A program made the position numbers and the translations under genes. Shown here piece after piece: positions 45,899 to 54,535 of a stretch of DNA of 64,000 nt. This DNA is from Dehalococcoidia bacterium (lineage in GTDB: Bacteria; Chloroflexota; Dehalococcoidia; UBA2979). How positions within the stretch are numbered: position 1 is the first letter of the stretch; each line of letters opens with the position of its first letter. A model generated the notes under the pieces. It did not search any database. It worked only from the letters and a program-made list of their open reading frames with translations, and was not told the origin of the DNA. The stretch is from contig JALOAL010000005.1 in assembly GCA_023228825.1 (NCBI GenBank), positions 1 through 64,000 on the forward strand, in the 5' to 3' direction.

Positions 45899-47341
45899 AT
45901 GTGGAACCTCACCCCGCGCAGCCACCCACGTTTCGCTCTCACCCTGACCCTCATCGCGGCGCTGGCGGTACTGCTCCTCGCGTGCGACAGCGCCCCAGAG
46001 AGCGGCGGCGCGACGCCCACGGGTGGCCTGAGCACGGAGGACGCCGGCACGGCGGCCTCGCCCGTCTCCACACCCACCTCGGAGGGTTCGGCCACGGGCA
46101 CGGCGCCCGCGACGCGCACCGTCACCCCCTCGGCGGGCGAGCGGTACGAGGCGATCGCGGTGGCCGTGGAGACCGGTGCGCGGGCCGTCCTTCACCAGGG
46201 CAGCAACCCGTGGCTGATCGTGGACGCTTACCGACCCGGCCTCACCGCAGGCGGCACCGCCATCTGGATCAGCACGAGTGGGGACGAGGCCACTCGTTAT
46301 GCCCTCGATCGCTCGGTCACGGACACGGCCCCCGGGTGGAGCGTGGTGGAGTCGGCGGACGGCCGCAGCCGCGCCTACCTCGTCGGCGGCGAGGACGGCC
46401 GCACGGCCGCCGCCGTGGTCGTGGAGCGCGAGGGCCTCCGCGCGTTCGAGGGCCGCACCGCCGGCTGGGGGACACGCATGGTGTTCTCGCCGGACGGGAT
46501 GCGCTTCGCCTGGATCGACTGGTCTGTCGGCGGCGGACTCGGCAACCTCATGCTGCTGGACCTCGCCACCGCCCAGGCGACCACCCTGGCCACCGGCCTC
46601 GCGCCCTGCGCGTGTGACGTGCCGCAGCACAGCACCTGGTCGCCCTCCGGCCGCTACCTCGCCTACCAGCGGCACGGCTCGGTCGACCCGAGCGAGCACG
46701 GCGTGCGCGTGGTCAACCTCGAAAGCGGGGAGGAGATGGCTATCCCCCGCGCCACGCTGGAGCCGCGTTCCTGGGTGAGCATCGACGGCGTGGAGTGGGT
46801 GCTGACCGTGGGGGAGGGGAACCGCGTGTTCCTCACCGCGCCCGCCGCGCCGGCCGAGGATGGGGAGACAGAGCGGGACCAGCGCGAACTGGTGCGCGTC
46901 CAGGACGCCAGCGTGCACGCCGCCGTCGAGAACTCACTCGTGATCGTGCGCACCGAGTCCGGCCGCGCCGACCACCGCACCCTGGTCTTCGACCCCGCCA
47001 GTGGCGAACGCCTCGTCGTCCTCGACGGAGAGGGCGACGTGGTGCTGACGCCGGAGGGCATGGCCACGGCCGTGATCACGCGCAGCGAACTCGCCTGCAC
47101 CGCACTGGAGGTCGACCACCCCTCGTACGAGGCGGACCTCCCCTGCGACGTGGCGGACGTCCGCTGGTCTCCGGACGGCCGCTACCTGGCGCTCCTCCCC
47201 GTGCAGGAGGGCGCCCCCCTCCGCATCCTGGACGCCACCACCGGCGCCCAGCGCGAGGTCGACACCGCCGGCGTCCGAGGCCTCCCACAATGGAGCAGCG
47301 ACAGCCGCTATCTGCTCTGGGTCTCCGGCGGCGGCCTGTGA
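45899..47341 (+). CDS. Beta-propeller lipoprotein
   Basis: A 480-residue lipoprotein with signal ending LLLAC (Cys about residue 29), a Thr/Ser linker and a TolB/WD40-type beta-propeller, shown by repeated WSPSGRYLAYQRHG, FSPDGMRFAWI, WSPDGRYLALLPV and GLPQWSSDSRYLL blades. The fold is probably a protein or ligand binding scaffold at the outer membrane face. It overlaps the next gene (GTGA at 47338-47341), a related lipoprotein, so they probably arose by duplication and are co-expressed. Confidence 0.75.
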   Translation: MWNLTPRSHPRFALTLTLIAALAVLLLACDSAPESGGATPTGGLSTEDAGTAASPVSTPTSEGSATGTAPATRTVTPSAGERYEAIAVAVETGARAVLHQGSNPWLIVDAYRPGLTAGGTAIWISTSGDEATRYALDRSVTDTAPGWSVVESADGRSRAYLVGGEDGRTAAAVVVEREGLRAFEGRTAGWGTRMVFSPDGMRFAWIDWSVGGGLGNLMLLDLATAQATTLATGLAPCACDVPQHSTWSPSGRYLAYQRHGSVDPSEHGVRVVNLESGEEMAIPRATLEPRSWVSIDGVEWVLTVGEGNRVFLTAPAAPAEDGETERDQRELVRVQDASVHAAVENSLVIVRTESGRADHRTLVFDPASGERLVVLDGEGDVVLTPEGMATAVITRSELACTALEVDHPSYEADLPCDVADVRWSPDGRYLALLPVQEGAPLRILDATTGAQREVDTAGVRGLPQWSSDSRYLLWVSGGGL

Positions 47342-48729
47342 GCCGCCCACTCGCCGCGCTCCCAATGTTTGGGGCGCTCCTCGCGCTCACGCTCGTCCTC
47401 GCGGCCTGCGACAGCGACAGCAGCCCCACGCCCGAGATGCCCTCGCCCACCGCGCGGGCGACGATGTCGCCGCACCCCGGCGCGGTCATCATCACCCCGG
47501 TGCCGACGCCGACCCCTACACCTCCACCGGACGAGCACCAGCAGGTGGTGGTCTTCGACCTGGCGGCGGGAGAGTTCACGCCTCTACTTCCGCCGCTGGC
47601 AGAGGAAGGCGAGTGGTACATCGTGCGGTCGTTCCACCCGCGATTCACGCCTGACGGTGACCACGTCTGGGCGGCGGAACGCGAGTCGATGGTGTCGCGG
47701 CGATACGACCTGGCCGGCAACGTGGTCGAGAAGATCGATGGCGTCTGGGGTGTAGAGGAACACACTTCGGGTGGACGAACCTACTTTCGCCAACAGGAGG
47801 CGGGGCCGAGCGGGCCAGCAATCCTCGTGGATGGCGAAGAAACCGTCTTCGAGGACACGGTCGTCCAACACCTCGCGACGCTGTCACCGGACGGCAGGTA
47901 CATGGCCCGGTTCATGGACTACGAGGAGCCAGGCGCAACGCTGATCGTTACCGAGGTTGACTCCGGGCAGGTCCTGGCTACGGCCGAAGAGGTCGGCTTC
48001 TGTCAGTGCGATGGCGGACCAGCGCTCGTCTGGTCCCCTTCGAGCCGCTTCCTGACGTACGGCGACTTTGACCGTGGGTGGGCAGAAGGAGGTGGCGGCA
48101 AGGCGGGCTCGTATGCGCTGGACGTCGAGTCCGGACAGCACACGCTCCTGACACCCAACGCATGGGGCTTCGGAGACGAGGCCTGGGTCGGGAACATCTC
48201 GCATGTAGCGGTACGCGACGGTTGGGCGGTCGTGCTCGACCTCACCAGCGGCTCAGTAGCCCGTCGTATCGCGCAGATCCCGGAGGACGGGGGCTTGTTC
48301 GTGGCCGGGGGTGTGGTCGTCGTCATGGAGCAGCCGGGCCGCTCGGACGCCAGGGGCACGGCATACGCCCTTAAGGACGGCGCTCTCCTGGGCGAGTGGG
48401 ATGGGCAGCCCCGCCCCGTGCGGATCGAGGGAGGCATCGCTTACGTCCGGTACAACGTGGGCGCGTGCAGCGGCGTGTCCCTGCATTACCCCTCGTCGGC
48501 CGAGCCCGTGTGCATCCCCGGCCACACGGCGCAACTCACGCCCGATGGGCGGCACGTCGCGATACAGGACGGCCCTCGCGTCACGATCTTCAAGGTTGGC
48601 GCCGAACTCGAGGAGATCGCACGGTTCGTCGGCCCTACATCACCTCGCTGGCAGTCCGCGACCCACCTCGGCGAGTGGAATGAACGTGGCACACATCTCC
48701 TGATCGATGTCGGCTTTGGGCTCTTCTAG
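47338..48729 (+). CDS. Beta-propeller lipoprotein, paralogue
   Basis: A 463-residue lipoprotein with GTG start overlapping the previous stop. The signal ends LVLAACD (Cys at about residue 21), then a Thr/Pro linker (VPTPTPTPPPDE) and blades such as RFTPDGDHVWAAE, LATLSPDGRYMARF, VWSPSSRFLTYG and QLTPDGRHVAI. Similar architecture to the gene before it, but with different composition in places. Function unknown. Confidence 0.75.
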   Translation: MSRPLAALPMFGALLALTLVLAACDSDSSPTPEMPSPTARATMSPHPGAVIITPVPTPTPTPPPDEHQQVVVFDLAAGEFTPLLPPLAEEGEWYIVRSFHPRFTPDGDHVWAAERESMVSRRYDLAGNVVEKIDGVWGVEEHTSGGRTYFRQQEAGPSGPAILVDGEETVFEDTVVQHLATLSPDGRYMARFMDYEEPGATLIVTEVDSGQVLATAEEVGFCQCDGGPALVWSPSSRFLTYGDFDRGWAEGGGGKAGSYALDVESGQHTLLTPNAWGFGDEAWVGNISHVAVRDGWAVVLDLTSGSVARRIAQIPEDGGLFVAGGVVVVMEQPGRSDARGTAYALKDGALLGEWDGQPRPVRIEGGIAYVRYNVGACSGVSLHYPSSAEPVCIPGHTAQLTPDGRHVAIQDGPRVTIFKVGAELEEIARFVGPTSPRWQSATHLGEWNERGTHLLIDVGFGLF

Positions 48730-48744
48730 GCCTACCCTCGCACC

Positions 48745-49761
48745 GTGACACACCTCGCACCGATCGTCCTCGGCGACAACAACGTGTGGCCGCTCCGCCT
48801 CCATGCGTCCGAGGGAGGCGGCGTGCTGCTGGTGGACGCGGGGATCGACTACGACCTGCCCGAGGGCGGCTCCACGTGGGATGCCCTGGAGGCGCAGGCG
48901 GGCGCGCTGGGCTTTGCACCCTCGGACGTGCGGGTGGTGGTGGTCACGCACGAGCACATCGACCACGCGGCCTTCGCCGCGCGCTGGGCCGCCCTCGGCG
49001 CGACCGTAGTGTGCGGGCGCGCCGGCGTCCCTGCGCTCCGGCGCGGCCGCGAGGGCGTCGAGGCGCAACGCGAGCCCCGCTTCGCGGAGTTGCGGCGCCA
49101 CGGCACGCCGGAAGCACTCGTCGAGGGCTTCCGAGCGCTGCGAGGCATGCGCTCGCTGCGGTGGGAGCCGTGTCCGCCGGCTGCCCTGCTCGCCGCGGAG
49201 GAGCGCGAGACGTTCCGGCTGGCGGACAGGCGCACGCTGCGCCTGCTGCCGGCGCCCGGGCACACCCCGGGGAACCTGGTCGCGCTGGTGGAGGAGACGC
49301 GAGAACTTTTCTCCGGCGACACCGTGCTGCCGACCACCATCCCCACCCCCGGCCTGCACTTCCCCACAGCGGTCGAGGGCGACCCGGAGGGCGACCGATG
49401 GCCCTCCCTGCCCTCGTTCCTGCGCTCGGTCGGGGCCATCCGCGCGCTGGGCGTCACGCGCGTCTATCCCGGCCACGGCGAGGTCATCCACGATCCGTCG
49501 GTCTACCTCGACCGGTTCGAGGCGCACCACGCGCGGCGCGGGGCGAAGGTGCGCGCGTTCCTCGCGGGCACGGAGGCCGCGACGGCGTTCGAGGTGGCGA
49601 AGGCGCTCTTCCCGCGCCTGCCGGACGCGCGCCTCGGACAGGCGATGACCGAAGTGCTGGGCCACCTGGACCTGCTGGAGGAACGCAACGAAGCGCTGCG
49701 GGAGACTGGTGAACCGGTGGGCGCCCGGCTGGTGCGGTGGCGATTGGAGCGCGCTGAGTGA
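48745..49761 (+). CDS. Metallo-beta-lactamase-fold hydrolase
   Basis: A 338-residue MBL-fold enzyme. The metal motif is THEHIDH (His69, His71, Asp73, His74); the next His is in APGHTPGNLV, then FSGDTVL with the bridging Asp, and YPGHGEV supplies the last His. The C-terminal third (about 250-338) is a helical winged domain as in LACTB2-like enzymes. Possible substrates are thioesters, lactones or RNA. GTG start at 48745; it overlaps the SdpI-like gene by four bases. Confidence 0.88.
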   Translation: MTHLAPIVLGDNNVWPLRLHASEGGGVLLVDAGIDYDLPEGGSTWDALEAQAGALGFAPSDVRVVVVTHEHIDHAAFAARWAALGATVVCGRAGVPALRRGREGVEAQREPRFAELRRHGTPEALVEGFRALRGMRSLRWEPCPPAALLAAEERETFRLADRRTLRLLPAPGHTPGNLVALVEETRELFSGDTVLPTTIPTPGLHFPTAVEGDPEGDRWPSLPSFLRSVGAIRALGVTRVYPGHGEVIHDPSVYLDRFEAHHARRGAKVRAFLAGTEAATAFEVAKALFPRLPDARLGQAMTEVLGHLDLLEERNEALRETGEPVGARLVRWRLERAE

Positions 49762-50144
49762 GCGAACTGGAGATCGTCCTCCTGGTCCTGAGCCTGGAGG
49801 GCCTGCTGTTCATCGGCCTGGGCTACGCGATGCCCGGCATGGCGAAGAACCCGCTGGCCGGCATCCGCATCCGTGCCACCATGGCGGACGAGCGCGTGTG
49901 GCGAGAGACCCACGTCCGAGGCGGCCCGCGCTTCACCCGGCTGGGCGTGGTGATCCTCGTGACCGGCCTCGTGCTGGTGGTGGCGCCGGGGCCGGATGGG
50001 GTGCGCCTCGCCCTGTTCGGGGTGCTCAGCATCGGCGGGTTGGCGTGGTACCTCTGGGACGTCACGCGCTACGCGAACGCCCGCCTGCGCCACTGGCGCG
50101 CGGTAGACCGCCAGGCCAGCCGCTCGTCACGAGGCAGCGCGTAG
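49758..50144 (+). CDS. SdpI-family membrane protein
   Basis: A 128-residue protein with three transmembrane segments. KNPLAGIRIRATMADERVWRETHVRGG in the first loop is the SdpI/YhfL-type signature, the family that includes the immunity protein SdpI; most copies are of unknown role. Its GTG overlaps the stop of the hydrolase gene. It ends just before a convergent gene at 50254. Confidence 0.7.
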   Translation: MSELEIVLLVLSLEGLLFIGLGYAMPGMAKNPLAGIRIRATMADERVWRETHVRGGPRFTRLGVVILVTGLVLVVAPGPDGVRLALFGVLSIGGLAWYLWDVTRYANARLRHWRAVDRQASRSSRGSA

Positions 50145-50253
50145 AAGCCGTCCCGGCTCGCCCCCGTCCGGCAACACCACCACCGCCACCACGGCATCCA
50201 GGGGATGTCCGACGCTGGTGGGTGGGAGCCCTCGCGCCACCTCGGGCGCGCGC

Positions 50254-53200
50254 TTAGTCGGCGGCCAGGTGGCGGTAGAGCGTGGGGAGGCGGCGCGGCA
50301 GCGACTCGATGTCGTCCACCACCTCGTAGCCGATGTCGTCACACATCTGCTTGAGGTAGTCGTGGCCTTCCTTGTCGACGGTGATGAGGAAGGGGGTGAT
50401 GCCAAGCCGCTTGGCCTCGTTCAGCGCCTGCTTCGTGTCATGGACGGCGTATTCCTTCTCCGTGCGGTCGCGACCGTAGCCGTGGTCCTGAGGGCGCCCG
50501 TCAGACACGAGGATCAGGATCTTCACCTTCGCGTCGTACTCGTCCAACTTGTGGATCGTGTGCCGGATGGCCGGGCCCATGCGCGTGGAGCGGATGGGCT
50601 CAATGGAGCCAATGCGCTTCAGGACGCGGTCGTCCTTCTGCTCCTTCAGGTCCTTGATCACGTGGAATTCCACGTTCTCCCGGCCGTAGCCAGAGAACCC
50701 GTAGATCCCGTACGAGTCGCCGATCGCCTCCAGCGCCTCCACGATTAGCACCGTGGACTCCTTCTCAAGGTCGATGATGCGCTTGGGCGGCTCCACCATG
50801 GCTTTAGCGCGACGCGCTGCCAGCCACTGGAAGTAGCGGCGCGGGTCGCCGTCGAAGTTGTCGTCCTCGTCGTCGCCGGCCTCGTGCTTCACGCGCTGCT
50901 TCTCGATCTCCTCGTCCGTGGAGGCGGACATGTCGAGGAGGAACGCGACGGCGACGTCACGCTCGAGTTTGTTGCGGCGGTTGTAGACGCGCCCGGACGG
51001 GCCAATGCCGGCCTTCTTGTCGATCGTGAACTCGATCGCCAGGTCCAGGTCCAGTTCCTCGCCGTCTTCCAGGCGCTTGATCTTCTTGAACGCCTCCGGC
51101 CGCATCATTTCGAACTGCTTGCGCGTCTCCATGACCAGCCCGTGGTAGCGGCGGAGGGTCTCCTCGTAGAAGTCGGAGTCCTCTTCCTTGCCGTAGCGTT
51201 CACCCACGCGGGTCCAGCGGGGGCGGTAGTCGCCGGCGCGGAAGTCCCACTCGTCGTAGTAGGACCACTCGATCTCGACCGGCAGTTCGCCCTCGCCGCC
51301 GTCCCCCTTGCCGCCGTCCTGCTCGGCGCCGCCCTTGGCGTCGTCCGGCTTCTTGTCGCCGGGCGCCTGCTGCGCGGCCTGCTCCATGTTCTCCAGGAAC
51401 ATGCCAAGCGACTGGTCCAGGTCACCCTCTGCCCATTCGGCAATGGACAACTCCACGGAGTTCTCCAGCATCTCCATGAGTTGTTCCTTGGTGAGGGGAG
51501 CCATGGCCCCGTCCTCGCCCCCCTCCACCTGGTTCTTCAGGCGGGCGAGCAACTGGACGAGTTCAGGCTTGAAGTCCCCGCGGAACTCCGGCTGGGGCGG
51601 GTTTTCGAACTGCATCTCCTGGTCGGAGGGCTGCATCTCCGGGCCATCCGCGCCGGAGGGCATGCCGGGCTGCAGGGAGAGCATCTCCTCCGTGGGGCCG
51701 TCCCACTCGTGCTTGCCGTCCGCCAGCGGCGTGATGATGTTCGGGATCGCGGTGGCGATGTCGTACAGGGACGCGGCGACCTCCGCCGAGTCCTGCACTG
51801 TGGCGCCCTCCTGCTCCACGATCTTGAGCGCCGCGAGGCCCTGCGACAGGTACTCGCGGAAGACCACGGGCCAGCGGATCGTGTCCGGGCGGCGCAGGGA
51901 CTCGCGCAGCAAGTTCTCCACGAAGGCCTGGCGCAGCGCCATCTCCTCCACGCGCGGGCGGCGCTCGGCCTCCCACTCCTGCAGGCGGTGGAGCCAGCGA
52001 CGGATGCCGCCGTACTCCCGCGCCACGTGCGAGTCGATGCGCGTGTCCTCCACGATGGTGAACAGGCCGGAGATCAGCGTGCGGTCGTCAAAGCAGTTGA
52101 AGAACCGCTGGATCGAGGTGATCGCCTCGCCGCGCTCCCGCTCCTGCGACGCCGTCCGACGCTCATGCGCGGCAGCCTCGCGGCCCGCCATGGAGGACGG
52201 AGCGAACGCCCCGTCTCGGTCCCAGCGGTAGCGGAAGGACCCGAACTCGATGCGGGCGGTCTGGTGGGTGGTGAACACCTTGTAGACCTGGAAGTTGGCG
52301 TCCTGCTCCTCGAACGTCGCGACGAAGGGCGGCAGGTAGATCGCGGAGCCCTCCGTGGTGGCGCTGGACTCCGTAACCCAGCCGATGTTCTGCTCCACCA
52401 GATCCTCTGCGGAGAGCACGGAGACCGGCTCGCCGGACAGCGCCTTGGCGTACATGCGCAGCATGGTGCTGATGGAGGCCAACTCCACGCGCGAGGACAG
52501 CGCGCGCATGGTCTCCTCCGCGCGCGTGGACTCCAGGCGGAAGTACGCCTCCGCGCCCTCCGGGTTGCGCTCCGCCAGCAGGATGTCCAGGCCCACGTCC
52601 TGCCACTGCTCCATCTGCTGCTCGTTCAGGCGAGTGCGCATGAACGGCGCGGACTTGAGGTACTCCATGGCGGAGGTCGGCGATCCCGGCGCCAGCCGAG
52701 AGGCGAACCCCAGCAGGTCGCGGTGGTCCTCCTCCGGCATCTGGGCCAGCGCGTCCGCGGCGTCCGCGAAGAGCGGGAAGCCCTGGCGGCCCACCTCCGT
52801 GGTCACCCGCGCAGAGAGGTCCAGGAAGGCGGCGCGCTGCTCCGCGGCCACGTGCTCCAGCAGGCGCGGGCCACGGTCGAAGTAGAGCCGCGTGTCCGCC
52901 CAGGAGGCGCGGGTGACGGCGCGCGCGAAGCGCAGGAACGGCTCGCGGTCGTCCTCGGACAGGCCGGCGAAGATTGCCGGGCTGCCCTCCAGGCAGGTGT
53001 TGGCGAGTTCGTAGGACCGCTCCGTGAGTTGATCCACCACGTCCACCAGCCGTCCCACGGACGGCAGCGGCAGGCTGCGCAGCAACGAGGGGCTGACCTG
53101 GAAGTACAGCGCCGCCAGCGCAATGGACTTCCAGTTCCCGCGGCACAGCCGCTCACCCTGCCCGGCCCACGCCTCCATGTCCTCCGTGTTCAGGACGGCG

Positions 53201-53532
53201 AGCGCATCCGGGGTGGCCTTCAGGAAGGCGGCCGCCATGAGCGAGGACGAGGCCGCCAGCCGCATGGCCGTATCGGCCCATTCGTGCAGGCCGTCCGCGC
53301 CCAGGCGCCCGACGATCTCCGGGCTGGCGCGGAAGTACTCCGCCGCGGCCTCCCAGGAACGCAGCGAGTGGTTGGCCAGCGCCACGCCGTCCCGCGCCCA
53401 GCGGTCCAGTTCCTCCGCGCCCAGTTGCGGCTCCAGCGCAGCCAGTGCGGCGCTGAAGTCGTCCGGCAGCGAAGCACCGAACCCTCTGAGTTCGGGGCCG
53501 TAGCGGGTGCTGAGATCGGACAAGAGCGTCAT
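50254..53532 (-). CDS. Giant VWA (NorD/CbbO-like) protein
   Basis: A 1092-residue protein. The C-terminal quarter (about 858-1092) is a von Willebrand A domain with the MIDAS DMSAS motif (867-871) and LVSDGRPQD. Residues 1-430 are helical repeats with a recurrent ADxxxLxxLLxL-type pattern; the middle has long acidic and Gly/Asp-rich linkers. Layout and neighbour match NorD/CbbO, the VWA partners of CbbQ/NorQ AAA ATPases that activate RuBisCO or nitric oxide reductase. No such client is here. The ATG at 53532 has GGAGGAG before it. About three times longer than a plain VWA protein. Confidence 0.85.
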   Translation of the reverse strand: MTLLSDLSTRYGPELRGFGASLPDDFSAALAALEPQLGAEELDRWARDGVALANHSLRSWEAAAEYFRASPEIVGRLGADGLHEWADTAMRLAASSSLMAAAFLKATPDALAVLNTEDMEAWAGQGERLCRGNWKSIALAALYFQVSPSLLRSLPLPSVGRLVDVVDQLTERSYELANTCLEGSPAIFAGLSEDDREPFLRFARAVTRASWADTRLYFDRGPRLLEHVAAEQRAAFLDLSARVTTEVGRQGFPLFADAADALAQMPEEDHRDLLGFASRLAPGSPTSAMEYLKSAPFMRTRLNEQQMEQWQDVGLDILLAERNPEGAEAYFRLESTRAEETMRALSSRVELASISTMLRMYAKALSGEPVSVLSAEDLVEQNIGWVTESSATTEGSAIYLPPFVATFEEQDANFQVYKVFTTHQTARIEFGSFRYRWDRDGAFAPSSMAGREAAAHERRTASQERERGEAITSIQRFFNCFDDRTLISGLFTIVEDTRIDSHVAREYGGIRRWLHRLQEWEAERRPRVEEMALRQAFVENLLRESLRRPDTIRWPVVFREYLSQGLAALKIVEQEGATVQDSAEVAASLYDIATAIPNIITPLADGKHEWDGPTEEMLSLQPGMPSGADGPEMQPSDQEMQFENPPQPEFRGDFKPELVQLLARLKNQVEGGEDGAMAPLTKEQLMEMLENSVELSIAEWAEGDLDQSLGMFLENMEQAAQQAPGDKKPDDAKGGAEQDGGKGDGGEGELPVEIEWSYYDEWDFRAGDYRPRWTRVGERYGKEEDSDFYEETLRRYHGLVMETRKQFEMMRPEAFKKIKRLEDGEELDLDLAIEFTIDKKAGIGPSGRVYNRRNKLERDVAVAFLLDMSASTDEEIEKQRVKHEAGDDEDDNFDGDPRRYFQWLAARRAKAMVEPPKRIIDLEKESTVLIVEALEAIGDSYGIYGFSGYGRENVEFHVIKDLKEQKDDRVLKRIGSIEPIRSTRMGPAIRHTIHKLDEYDAKVKILILVSDGRPQDHGYGRDRTEKEYAVHDTKQALNEAKRLGITPFLITVDKEGHDYLKQMCDDIGYEVVDDIESLPRRLPTLYRHLAAD

Positions 53533-53590
53533 ACCGCTCCTCCGTGATAGCCGCGCCTGAGGAGGCGCTCGGCATCCCCAGGGGGCGGTG

Positions 53591-54463
53591 TTATTCGTCG
53601 AAGATCGAGGTGACGACTTCCTCAATGGAGCGCTGGACTTCACCGTCGTCGGTGAGCGCCCAGACGACCGCCACCTGGCAGGCGCGCCGCGGCGCAATGC
53701 CGCCGGCGATCAACTTGCCTGCGTAGACCAGGAGGCGCGTCGAGACGCCTTCGCCCAGGCCGTGCTCCTTCAGGTTACGCACCTTCTCCGCCAGTTTGGC
53801 CAGGTCCTGCGCCGTGGCGGCGTCCACACCGGATTCGATCTGGACGATCTCCGCCTCCTGGTCGCGCGGCGGGTAGCCAAACTCAATCGCGATGAAGCGC
53901 TGGCGGGTGGAGTGCTTCAGGTCCTTCAGCGCTGACTGGTAGCCCGGGTTGTAGGACATCACCAGGATGAAGCCGTCAGCCGCCTCCAGCAGTTCGCCGC
54001 GCTTCTCCACGGGGAGCAGGCGGCGGTAGTCCGTGAGCGGGTGGATGAGGACCGTGGTGTCCTTGCGGGCCTCCACGATCTCGTCCAGATAGCAGATGGC
54101 GCCCACCTTGGCCGCGCGGCTGATGGGGCCATCGATCCAGCGGGTCTCGTCGCCCTCCAGCAGGTAGCGGCCCACCAGGTCGGAGGCGGTGAGGTCTTCG
54201 TGGCAGGCCACGGTGATCAGTGGCACGCCCTCCTCGTGGGAGCGCGAACCCTTGTTGTGGAGGCGCCAGGACATGTACTCCACGAAACGCGTCTTGCCCG
54301 CGCCCGTGGGGCCCTTCAGGAGCACCGGGATGCGCCGTTCATAGGCCATCTCGAAGAGTTCCACTTCGTCCTGGATCGGGAGGTAGTAGGGCTCATCCGT
54401 GATGCGGAAGTCTTCGACCGCGATCTGCTTGAACCCGGCTGCTTCAGTCGTCAATGCGGTCAT
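53591..54463 (-). CDS. CbbQ/NorQ/GvpN-type AAA+ ATPase
   Basis: A 290-residue MoxR-related AAA ATPase. Walker A is GPTGAGKT (51-58), Walker B is ICYLDEIVEA (Asp127-Glu128) and sensor 1 lies in MSYNPGY; SLKDLKHSTRQRFIAIEF is the Arg finger region. The DLVGRYLLEGDETRWIDGPI stretch is the CbbQ/NorQ hallmark. These proteins remodel metalloenzymes using a VWA partner, here the gene directly downstream, 58 bases away. Client unknown. Confidence 0.9.
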   Translation of the reverse strand: MTALTTEAAGFKQIAVEDFRITDEPYYLPIQDEVELFEMAYERRIPVLLKGPTGAGKTRFVEYMSWRLHNKGSRSHEEGVPLITVACHEDLTASDLVGRYLLEGDETRWIDGPISRAAKVGAICYLDEIVEARKDTTVLIHPLTDYRRLLPVEKRGELLEAADGFILVMSYNPGYQSALKDLKHSTRQRFIAIEFGYPPRDQEAEIVQIESGVDAATAQDLAKLAEKVRNLKEHGLGEGVSTRLLVYAGKLIAGGIAPRRACQVAVVWALTDDGEVQRSIEEVVTSIFDE

Positions 54464-54535
54464 CCTGCCTGCGCGCCGGGCCGCGAGGCCTTGCGCTGAA
54501 CTGTTCCGCCCGGAGTCCGGTGCGGACGCTGGATC

